Shown here in pieces: positions 10,142 through 17,821 of a stretch of 64,000 bases of DNA. Position 1 is the stretch's first letter. Every line of letters starts with the position of its first letter. Under the pieces are notes generated by a model, which was not told where the DNA came from, did not search any database, and was given only the letters and a program-made list of their open reading frames with translations. Where the stretch lies: NCBI GenBank assembly GCA_003151155.1, contig PLWX01000083.1:23027-87026 (forward strand), written 5' to 3'. This DNA comes from Acidobacteriaceae bacterium (GTDB lineage Bacteria; Acidobacteriota; Terriglobia; Terriglobales; Acidobacteriaceae). Position numbers and translations under genes: made by a program.

Positions 10142-10678
10142 ATGAATAATATTCTTAGTTTCATCGTCGGCGACAAAGTGGTCTACCCGAACCATGGGGT
10201 GGGAATCATTGAGCAGATCAGCAGCCGGACCATTGGGGCCTCTGTGCAGAAGTGCTACTGGCTCAAGATCAAAGCCAGCAGTCTCCGCGTCATGGTTCCC
10301 TTTGACAGCGTCAACCTCGTCGGCCTCCGCAAGGTCGTCCGCAATGGCGAAATCCAGAAAATCCTCGATTTCCTCACCGACGGCAAGTGCGAGAGCAATC
10401 ACGACTGGAAAGACCGCTTCAAGGAAAATTCCGACCGCATGCGCACCGGATCTCTCATGGAAGTAGCCGGCGTCCTCAAGAGCCTGCTCGTCCTCGGACA
10501 GGCCAAGCCGCTCTCCTTCCGTGAAAAGAAGATGCTCGAACGTGCCCGTTACCTGCTCGTCAGTGAACTTGCCATGGCGAAGGCCGTCGAAGAAACCGAG
10601 ATCGAGGACCTTCTGACCAAAGCCCTCTCCAAGTGCAAACTGCGCTTCCCAGAAGCCAGCTCAGTAGCCGAAGCCTAA
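10142..10678 (+). CDS. CarD family transcriptional regulator
   Basis: FIVGDKVVYPNHGVGIIEQI, CarD RNAP-interaction motif; start moved to ATG 10142 within the longer track ORF. Confidence 0.92.
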   Translation: MNNILSFIVGDKVVYPNHGVGIIEQISSRTIGASVQKCYWLKIKASSLRVMVPFDSVNLVGLRKVVRNGEIQKILDFLTDGKCESNHDWKDRFKENSDRMRTGSLMEVAGVLKSLLVLGQAKPLSFREKKMLERARYLLVSELAMAKAVEETEIEDLLTKALSKCKLRFPEASSVAEA

Positions 10679-10776
10679 ACCCAGAAACGATCGCGCGATC
10701 GTTTCGCGAAAGGGCACGACTTCACAGTTTGCTGAAAGACTCTCCTTTCCCATCGCATGGAATTGAACTGCGCTTT

Positions 10777-10845
10777 GTATCAGGGCACGACTTCAGTCGT
10801 GCCGAAAACGCTCCAAAGATGATCGGGCTTTAGCCCCTGAGCTCG
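10777..10845. repeat. Dispersed intergenic hairpin repeat (CTTCAG/CTTTAG family), copy A
   Basis: GTATCAGGGCACGACTTCAGTCGTGCCGAAAACGCTCCAAAGATGATCGGGCTTTAGCCCCTGAG; nearly identical to 13852-13918. Confidence 0.85.
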
Positions 10846-10887
10846 AATCCCGCAAACCCTCCGTCGCCCGCCAGCATCTCTTTTCTC

Positions 10888-11151
10888 ATGTCCGGCATAC
10901 TGCACATCTTCCGCACGCAACCCGATCTCTACCAGGTCAACTACACCATCGGCGCCACCTCCTACGCGCGCACCTGTACGGCCGAGCAACTCGAACACCT
11001 GCTCGTCACCCCCACCGGATTTGCCGAAAATTTGGTGAACAGCGTTTTTCAGGAACTCGCCGCCCGGAACAACGTCACTGTCAGCGACGTCTCTATTCCG
11101 GAGAGGGAAGCCAGCGCTTTGGGCATCGAGCCCATGCCGAGCGACGCCTAG
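10888..11151 (+). CDS. Hypothetical protein (87 aa)
   Basis: Intact ORF between carD and the convergent AI-2E transporter gene; no family recognised. Confidence 0.55.
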   Translation: MSGILHIFRTQPDLYQVNYTIGATSYARTCTAEQLEHLLVTPTGFAENLVNSVFQELAARNNVTVSDVSIPEREASALGIEPMPSDA

Positions 11152-11157
11152 CAGCGT

Positions 11158-12300
11158 CTACTCGCCCATCCACTGCCCATACCCCTCGAACCCTTCCACG
11201 TGGTCGAGCACGATCTTGATCGCCGCCGTCACCGGGATCGCGAGGATCAGACCCATCGCGCCCCACAGCCATCCCCAGAACAACAGCGCGATCGTCACCG
11301 TCAGCGGATTCAGCTGCAGCCGCTTTCCCAGGATCTTCGGATAGAGCACATTCATCGCAAAAAGGTGCAGTCCCAGGATGATCACCGCCAGCAGGATCAT
11401 CTGCTGTAGCGACAGCACTCCCATCCCTGTAATCAGCGGCGGAATCAGCGCCAGCACCACGCCTAAGTACGGAATGATGCTGAGGAAGCCGCTGATAAAC
11501 CCGATGAAGTAAAAGAACGGCACACCCATAAACCCAAACAGGATCAGGCTGACCACGCTCACGAACAATCCAACCAATACGTTGCCGACAAGAAAACTGC
11601 GGATCATCCCCGACATCAGCCCCATGGTTACGTAAGCCGTGTTGCGGTTCTCCATCTTGAACAGCATTACGGTTTTCGCGCGCACGTGTTCCTGCCAACT
11701 CAACATGAAGAATGCGAGGAAGGGAACGAAGCTTATCGTGAATACGAATTCGCCGACCGATCCAAGGGTGCTGGTCACCGTGGCCGACAAACTCGTGCTC
11801 TGCCGGATCGTCACCGCCTTCTTATCTTCCGCCGACTGCGGCACCAGTCCTTCCGTCGATTTCCGCAGTGCCTCCGCGCGCTTCTGGAATTTCGCTCCTA
11901 ATCCTTTCAACTCCCGGCTGTACTTCGGCAGGTCTTCCATGAAATCGACTGCCTTGCTGTACGACAAAAAGGCAATACCGTACAAACAGCAGACCAGCAG
12001 AAGCACAGCGAGCAGCGCCGAGAGCGGCCGTGGCAGCCGCATCCGTATTCCGAAATCCACCACCGGTGCCAGGACAAACGCAGCCAGCACCGACGACAAC
12101 AGCACTACCAGCACCAGCTTCGCGACATAAGCCAGCCCCAACCCGGTTGCCAACGCAAGAATGAACAGGCACGTCGTCTGCGTGCGCTGCATCCGCGCTT
12201 TGTCTAGTTCCTCGGCTGAGCTGCGATCCACCGTGACCTGCGGAATCTCAGGAATGCCGTCTTCCGTCTTCGCTTCTAAATCGATTGGCTCGTCGGCCAT
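11158..12300 (-). CDS. AI-2E family transporter (PerM/TqsA-like)
   Basis: Multi-TM protein with GVPFFYFIGFISGFLSIIPYLGVVLALIPPLI and the QLNPLTVTIALLFWGWLWGAMGLILAIPVTA motif. Confidence 0.9.
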   Translation of the reverse strand: MADEPIDLEAKTEDGIPEIPQVTVDRSSAEELDKARMQRTQTTCLFILALATGLGLAYVAKLVLVVLLSSVLAAFVLAPVVDFGIRMRLPRPLSALLAVLLLVCCLYGIAFLSYSKAVDFMEDLPKYSRELKGLGAKFQKRAEALRKSTEGLVPQSAEDKKAVTIRQSTSLSATVTSTLGSVGEFVFTISFVPFLAFFMLSWQEHVRAKTVMLFKMENRNTAYVTMGLMSGMIRSFLVGNVLVGLFVSVVSLILFGFMGVPFFYFIGFISGFLSIIPYLGVVLALIPPLITGMGVLSLQQMILLAVIILGLHLFAMNVLYPKILGKRLQLNPLTVTIALLFWGWLWGAMGLILAIPVTAAIKIVLDHVEGFEGYGQWMGE

Positions 12301-12347
12301 TCCTGTTCTTCCTCACGCGCGGGGCGTATGCAAACTATAATTTCCGA

Positions 12348-12800
12348 GTGTCCACATTGAAAGATGCACCCTCGGTACCCCATGGCCGTATCCTCGCCCT
12401 CGACTTCGGTACCCGGCGCATCGGCCTCGCGGTCTCCGATCCTTTGGGAATTACCGCGCAAGGCTTGCCCACACTGCTGCGCAAGAATAAGCGCACCGAC
12501 CTCGCCTTGCTCAAAGAAGTTCTCGAACATAACGAAATCCGCGAGATCGTCGTCGGCCTTCCCCTGCGTCTCAGCGGTGCCGACAGCTCATCCACTGAGA
12601 AGGCCCGCGAGTTCGCCGAAATGCTGCACAAACAATTCTCCCTCCCGGTGCACATGTGGGACGAGCGTTTCACCAGTGTCGAAGCCAACCGGGTGCTGCG
12701 CGAAAGCGAGATGAGCATCAAGAAGCGTGGCGAAGCCGTTGACCGTCTCTCCGCGGTCCTGATCCTCCAGGCGTTCCTGGAGCGCCGTGAACATCCGTAA
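12348..12800 (+). CDS. ruvX: Putative pre-16S rRNA nuclease / Holliday junction resolvase-like YqgF
   Basis: GRILALDFGTRRIGLAVSDPLG; VGLPLRLSG; WDERFTSVEANR; GTG start 12348 preferred over the track start. Confidence 0.92.
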   Translation: MSTLKDAPSVPHGRILALDFGTRRIGLAVSDPLGITAQGLPTLLRKNKRTDLALLKEVLEHNEIREIVVGLPLRLSGADSSSTEKAREFAEMLHKQFSLPVHMWDERFTSVEANRVLRESEMSIKKRGEAVDRLSAVLILQAFLERREHP

Positions 12801-12848
12801 CCTCCCAAGCCTCCTGCAATTCACGGTCATCATCTAAACTGCTGTCCG

Positions 12849-13832
12849 ATGCGCACGTTCTTCAAGTTGGTTTTCCTGCTGATTGTGGCTGCCGCCCTCT
12901 GGGTGGCCTGGGCGATTTATCTGCCCGTCCGGCTCTCCGAGCCGAAGTTCGTCCTCCTCCACCCCGGGTGGACCACCCGCCACATCGTGCGCGAACTGAA
13001 AGCCAACGGCATCATTCGCTCCGAATCCGCCTTCCTCGGTATGCACGTTTTGCGCGGCGAAAAAACCTTGAAGGCCGGCGAATACAAATTTGAGGGTTCC
13101 GAGAACGCGCTTCGCGTGCGGGATCGCCTCACCCACGGCGATATCTACGCCCGCGAGGTCACCGTCCCCGAGGGCTACAACATGTTCGATATCGCGCAAG
13201 CCATCGAACAGGCCGGACTCACGACCTCCGCCGACTTTCTCAATGCCGCTCGTAACGACATGTTCCTCATCAAGGACATTGATCCCCATGCGACCTCGCT
13301 CGAGGGCTATCTTTTTCCTGATACCTACTCTTTCACCCGCACCATGTCGTCGCACGACATCGCCACCGCTATGGTCCGCCGCTTCCGCCAGGAAACCAAG
13401 GGTTTGAACCTGACCGACAATGTCCATGCCGTCGTCACCATGGCCTCCATCGTCGAAAAGGAAACGGCGGTCGGTGCCGAACGCCCCGAAGTCGCCAGCG
13501 TTTATTACAACCGCCTCAAATTGCACATGGCGTTAGCCGCCGACCCCTCGGTGATCTATGCCGCCCTGCTCAACAACCGCTACCGCGGCACCATTCATCA
13601 ATCGGACCTCCAATTCGACTCGCCTTACAACACCTATAAGTTCCCCGGTCTGCCCCCAGGCCCCATCGCCAACCCCGGCCGCGCTGCCATCGACGCCGCC
13701 CTGCATCCTGCCGACACCCAGTACCTCTATTTCGTCGCCGACGCCCAGGGCCACCACCGCTTCGCCCGCACCCTCGACGAACACAACCACAACGTAGCCA
13801 CCTATCGCCACGCCCTGGCCGCCGCCCAATAA
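12849..13832 (+). CDS. mltG: Endolytic transglycosylase MltG
   Basis: YceG-like: HPGWTTRHIVRELKANGII, SIVEKETAVGAERPEVASVYYNRL, DSPYNTYKFPGLPPGPIANPG; adjacent to ruvX. Confidence 0.94.
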   Translation: MRTFFKLVFLLIVAAALWVAWAIYLPVRLSEPKFVLLHPGWTTRHIVRELKANGIIRSESAFLGMHVLRGEKTLKAGEYKFEGSENALRVRDRLTHGDIYAREVTVPEGYNMFDIAQAIEQAGLTTSADFLNAARNDMFLIKDIDPHATSLEGYLFPDTYSFTRTMSSHDIATAMVRRFRQETKGLNLTDNVHAVVTMASIVEKETAVGAERPEVASVYYNRLKLHMALAADPSVIYAALLNNRYRGTIHQSDLQFDSPYNTYKFPGLPPGPIANPGRAAIDAALHPADTQYLYFVADAQGHHRFARTLDEHNHNVATYRHALAAAQ

Positions 13833-13851
13833 TTCCACTTAAGTACGCCGT

Positions 13852-13918
13852 GTATCAGGGCACGGCTTCAGCCGTGCCGAAAATGCTCCAAAATGAATCG
13901 GGCTTTAGCCCCTGTGCT
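13852..13918. repeat. Dispersed intergenic hairpin repeat (CTTCAG/CTTTAG family), copy B
   Basis: GTATCAGGGCACGGCTTCAGCCGTGCCGAAAATGCTCCAAAATGAATCGGGCTTTAGCCCCTGTG; matches copy A with a compensatory stem change. Confidence 0.85.
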
Positions 13919-14080
13919 TGCATCGTGAACAGCTCACCGCGCCGCTAGAACTCCTCCCCACGGCTTTAGCCGCTAAGGGACGTCGGCTTCCGCCATTCGC
14001 CCCACCCATCCCGTTCGAATTAACTATGTCTCCCCCTTGAAAACTTTTTGTCACGTTATACTTTCTTTGGAATCTAAGGT

Positions 14081-15037
14081 TTGAGTAAGCAAATACCTCT
14101 GGTCCCCCTGTCTTTGAGAATGCCATTGCGTCGTCTAATTCATACCGGTGTAACCGCGGCTCTCCTGTTATCCGCCACGGGCTGCGTCTTCCATAGCAAA
14201 CCTGTCCAAGTCCGCATGAGTTCTGCGCAGCTGCAGTCCGCCACCCGCGACGAGCTGGTCGCACGCGTCAACGACGACGCCTCCAAAATCAGGACCATGA
14301 ATGCCACCGTCGATATCGATGCTTCCACCGGTGGCTCGAAAAAAGGCAAAATCACCGAATACCAGGAGATCCGCGGCTACCTGCTCGCCGAAAAGCCGAA
14401 TTACCTGCGCATGATCGGCCTCTTGCCCATCGTCCGTAACAAGGCCTTCGACATGGTCAGCGATGGCGATCAGTTCAAGCTCTGGATTCCGCCCAAGAAC
14501 CGCTTCGTCGTCGGCCACAACGAGATCACCAAGCCCTCGGCTTCGACCTTGGAGAACCTTCGCCCGCAGCACATTCGCGACGCGCTCCTCCTCCACGAGG
14601 TCGATCCCACGAACGAGATCGCCGTGCTGGAAGGCTCGAACGAAATCATCCCCGATCCCGCGACCAAGAAAGACGTCGAGCAGCCCAACTACATCCTCGA
14701 CATCATTCGCCACCTCGATTCCGGCCAGTGGTACCTGGCTCGCAAAATCTATTTCAGCCGCACCACGCTGATGCCCTATCGCCAGGTGGTCTACGACCGC
14801 AATGGCTACGTCGCCACCGATGCCAGCTATGACGACTTCAAATCCGTCAACGGCACCCAATTTCCGAACCTGATCCGCATCTGGCGTCCGCAGGAGGAGT
14901 ACACCGTCACCCTCCACTTCATTAAGTTGGAACTCAATAAGCCGATGACTCCTGACCAGTTTGCGCTCGATCAGCCGCCAGGATCCACGCTGGTCAACCT
15001 CGACCAGCACCTCCATACCGCCAGCGGCGGCAATTAG
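14081..15037 (+). CDS. Outer-membrane lipoprotein-like protein (LolA/DUF4292-like fold suggested)
   Basis: Lipobox LLLSATGC; STGGSKKGKITEYQEIRGYLLAEKPNYLRMIGLLPIVRNKAFDMVSDGDQFKLWIPPKNRF resembles LolB/DUF4292 proteins. ATG at 14120 is an alternative start. Confidence 0.75.
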   Translation: MSKQIPLVPLSLRMPLRRLIHTGVTAALLLSATGCVFHSKPVQVRMSSAQLQSATRDELVARVNDDASKIRTMNATVDIDASTGGSKKGKITEYQEIRGYLLAEKPNYLRMIGLLPIVRNKAFDMVSDGDQFKLWIPPKNRFVVGHNEITKPSASTLENLRPQHIRDALLLHEVDPTNEIAVLEGSNEIIPDPATKKDVEQPNYILDIIRHLDSGQWYLARKIYFSRTTLMPYRQVVYDRNGYVATDASYDDFKSVNGTQFPNLIRIWRPQEEYTVTLHFIKLELNKPMTPDQFALDQPPGSTLVNLDQHLHTASGGN

Positions 15038-15059
15038 CCCGGTATTCGCAGCCACAAGA

Positions 15060-15086
15060 AAGAGGCACGCCATTGGCGTGCCTCTT
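15060..15086. terminator. Bidirectional terminator-like hairpin between convergent genes
   Basis: Perfect 12-bp stem AAGAGGCACGCC-ATT-GGCGTGCCTCTT between stops at 15037 (+) and 15106 (-). Confidence 0.75.
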
Positions 15087-15105
15087 GCATTGCCAGCCAC
15101 GGTTT

Positions 15106-15849
15106 TTATTTCGACGGCACGTAGCTCAACTCAGGTTGAAACTTCCAGATCGTCCATTCGGTGCTCTCTACCAGCGGCGTGAATTTCGTCTGAAACGCTT
15201 TCCACTCCGCAGCGCTCATCCCTTTCTCGGCCCCCAGCGGGGAATCGAAATCACCCCAGCCGCTAATCGCCAGGTACGAGTGAATCTCGTTGGTGGGCGT
15301 GCCAAACCGCGCCATCGCGACCCCATAATCCGTCGCCCCTGATTTCTTGATCGCCGGGAAAATCTGCTCGCGGAATATCGCCTTCACCTCGTCCATCTTG
15401 CCGGGCACCACTCGTGTCCGCCCCGTTCGCACAAAACTCGGGATTGCTTTTCCCGGAATCGCAAACTCCGGCTGCATCTCATCGACCCAGGTTTCAAGGC
15501 TGATCGTCTCGCCATCGAGTTTCTCAAATATCGCCGCTCTTTCCGTCTCTAACGGCTTCAGCTTCGGATCGTCTTCTCCCAAATCTTTCCACTTCGCCGA
15601 GTACCAGACCACCGCGTATTCGTGCGGCCCCGTCTGCGACTCCCAGACCGTGAAGCCTTGGTCCGACCCTGCTTTCTTGACCAGCGCAACGAAATCTTTG
15701 ACTGTAGTCTTCCAGTTGCTCGTCTGGTCCATCTTCGGACGAACGAACAAAATCGTACGGATATTTCCTTGGGCCCAGGACGGTGTACAAAAAGCAATCC
15801 ACGCAACTGCAGCCAGCAAAACCGTGTGCAGAGAGAACAGCTTTTTCAT
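15106..15849 (-). CDS. Secreted hypothetical protein, apparently a tandem duplicated alpha/beta domain
   Basis: Signal peptide MKKLFSLHTVLLAAVAWIAFCTPSWAQ; SD GGAGGAG before ATG at 15849-15847. Confidence 0.75.
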   Translation of the reverse strand: MKKLFSLHTVLLAAVAWIAFCTPSWAQGNIRTILFVRPKMDQTSNWKTTVKDFVALVKKAGSDQGFTVWESQTGPHEYAVVWYSAKWKDLGEDDPKLKPLETERAAIFEKLDGETISLETWVDEMQPEFAIPGKAIPSFVRTGRTRVVPGKMDEVKAIFREQIFPAIKKSGATDYGVAMARFGTPTNEIHSYLAISGWGDFDSPLGAEKGMSAAEWKAFQTKFTPLVESTEWTIWKFQPELSYVPSK

Positions 15850-16175
15850 CGGTGCTCCTCCTTGGCCGCCGAACCAAATCGCATCCCAATACTTTCGTTT
15901 GTCGGGGCGCGACGGAGTATACACGCGGTTTTCCACAAAACCAGCCCGATCGCATACTCGGCCACTTCCGTGGAAGGAAAAGTCTGTCAAGCCCCCCAAA
16001 TCCATCTTTTCCGCGCAAATCTCTCAAATCATGGCGAATATAAACATCGTAAAAGTGTCCGGTTTACCCCCTCCAGATTGATATTCTGAAGATAGGGAAA
16101 GTAAACAGCCGAGAAATAGGGGAAGAAGAAGACATCAAGGCCCTGCCGTGTTCAAGCTTGTCATATTTTCAGGCC

Positions 16176-16306
16176 TGTCATTCTGAGCGAAGCACGCGCA
16201 GCGTGCGCAGTCGAAGAACCCCTATCACCAACTCGCTATTCAGGCTTTGTCATGCTGAGCGGAGAATCCGCATACCGATGCGGATTCGCAGCCGAAGCAT
16301 CTTGCG
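16176..16306. repeat. Two modular intergenic repeat units (TGTCATnCTGAGCG...GCAGnCGAAG) with different central hairpins
   Basis: Unit 1 TGTCATTCTGAGCGAAG-CACGCGCAGCGTGC-GCAGTCGAAGAA; unit 2 TGTCATGCTGAGCGGAG-AATCCGCATACCGATGCGGATT-CGCAGCCGAAGCA. Confidence 0.75.
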
Positions 16307-16591
16307 TTTGGCGAGGCGTCAGCCAAGTACGCCATTTGACAGTGCTAGGAGATCGGGTAAAGCGGGCCTTCAGTCCCGCGTCGCAACTGCAAAGAGAATG
16401 GGCTTTAGCCCCCTGGGTTCGGGCTAACCCCAATCTTTTCAATATTTTAATATCTAACTCATTTAGATTGAATATTTTAGCGACATAATCCAGCTAACAC
16501 CATGAAAACAATAGATCGCCGGGGGAGGGGGAGGGGTACCCTGTCACCGCCCGTTGTGACTCCCCGCTTCCCGTACAATGAAATCGAAATG

Positions 16592-17710
16592 ATGAACCGG
16601 ATGATCGTCTCCAACCTGGTCCACCGCCCACTCCGCTCGGTGATCAGCATCGTTGCCATTGCCATTGAAGTGACCCTGATCCTGCTGATCGTCGGCCTCT
16701 CGATCGGGATCATGAATGACAGCAAGAAACGCACCGCCGGCATCGGCGCCGACGTTATGGTGCAGCCCCCCGGCGCATCGTTCATCTCGAGCTTCGGCGG
16801 CGCCCCGGTTTCCATCAAAGTCGCAGATGTCTTGCGGACCCTCGACCACGTCGAGGCCGCCGTCCCCGTCGTCATGTGGACCAACACCAACGGCAGCATC
16901 GAGGTCATTTACGGCATCGATCTCAAGCCTGGCTCACCGAACAATTTCGATAACACCGGCCACCCCTTCCGTTATCTCGCAGGCGGCCCCTTCCAGGGGC
17001 CCGACGACATCATGGTCGACGACTATTTCGCCGGACAAAAAAATGTTCACGTCGGCGACAAGCTCACCATGTTGAATCATGATTTCCGCATCTCCGGCAT
17101 CGTGGAGAACGGCAAAGGCGCGCGCAAGTTCGTTCAGATGGCAACGCTGCAGGATTTAATCGGCGCCAATAACAAGGCGAGCATGTTCTACCTGCGTCTC
17201 GATAACCCCGATAACGCCGACTCGGTCGTCAACGAGATCAAGCAGCACCCTGGCCTCGAAAACTACAACGTCCGCTCATTGAAGGAATATTTATCGATGA
17301 TGACGGTGCAGAATTATCCCGGCTTCTCGTCCTTCATCAAGGTCGTCATCGGGATCTCGATGATCATCGGCTTCATCGTAATCTTCCAGTCGATGTACAC
17401 CGCCGTCATGGAACGCACGCGCGAGATCGGCATCCTGAAATCGCTCGGCGCCGACAAAGCCTACATCGTCCGCCTCATTTTGCGCGAGACCGTCACCCTC
17501 GCCATCTGCGGCATCCTCCTCGGCATAGGCATCAGCTACATCGCGAAGTTGGGCATCAACGCCAAGTTCCCGCTGATGACCGTGCAGATGACTGGCACCT
17601 GGATCGGCTACGCCTCACTGATCGCCATCGTCGGCGCCGTAATAGGGGCCATCTACCCAGCCTTCAGAGCCGCCCAAAAAGACCCCATCGACGCCCTGGC
17701 GTACGAATAA
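16592..17710 (+). CDS. ABC transporter permease (FtsX/MacB-like, DevC type)
   Basis: SNLVHRPLRSVISIVAIAIEVTLILLIVGLSIGIMND; FtsX domain QSMYTAVMERTREIGILKSLGADKAYIVRLILRET; C-terminal AAQKDPIDALAYE. Start at Met 16592 (or 16589) rather than track 16502. Confidence 0.9.
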   Translation: MNRMIVSNLVHRPLRSVISIVAIAIEVTLILLIVGLSIGIMNDSKKRTAGIGADVMVQPPGASFISSFGGAPVSIKVADVLRTLDHVEAAVPVVMWTNTNGSIEVIYGIDLKPGSPNNFDNTGHPFRYLAGGPFQGPDDIMVDDYFAGQKNVHVGDKLTMLNHDFRISGIVENGKGARKFVQMATLQDLIGANNKASMFYLRLDNPDNADSVVNEIKQHPGLENYNVRSLKEYLSMMTVQNYPGFSSFIKVVIGISMIIGFIVIFQSMYTAVMERTREIGILKSLGADKAYIVRLILRETVTLAICGILLGIGISYIAKLGINAKFPLMTVQMTGTWIGYASLIAIVGAVIGAIYPAFRAAQKDPIDALAYE

Positions 17711-17711
17711 A

Positions 17712-17821
17712 TGCGGAGAATAGCCGCTCTAATCTCCGCATAAAATGCGGAGATTATTCTTGATTTTGCGGAGAATAGCGGGCATAATCTCCGCATATTG
17801 TGCGGAGATTAACTTACATCC
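17712..17821. repeat. Tandem 55-bp duplicated block containing palindromes AATCTCCGCA-N5-TGCGGAGATT plus TGCGGAGAATAGC half-sites
   Basis: TGCGGAGA/TCTCCGCA half-sites at 17712-17719(+), 17733-17740(-), 17746-17753(+), 17767-17774(+), 17788-17795(-), 17801-17808(+); all three sites recur with an exact 55-bp offset. Confidence 0.95.
17760..17788 (+). promoter_or_regulatory. Predicted promoter of the fic gene embedded in the repeat block
   Basis: TTGATT (17760-17765), 17-nt spacer, CATAAT (17783-17788), 11 nt before GTG 17800; spacer contains one TGCGGAGA site and the -10 runs into the second palindrome. Confidence 0.6.

Noticed and set aside
14037-14062. Promoter TTGAAA-TATACT before the lipoprotein gene
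   Set aside because: Spacer only 14 nt, outside the usual 16-19 range; not reported as a feature.
14168-15100. 310-aa minus-strand ORF
   Set aside because: Antisense to the lipoprotein gene, which has a clear signal peptide and lipobox.
16502-16591. N-terminal extension of the ABC permease ORF (MKTIDRRGRGRGTLS...)
   Set aside because: Does not resemble the family N-terminus; conserved region starts at MNRMIVSNLVHRPLRS.
17712-17821. Possible mini-CRISPR or iteron array
   Set aside because: Only two 55-bp units with internal palindromes and no spacers or cas genes; no replication gene nearby. Operator interpretation fits better.
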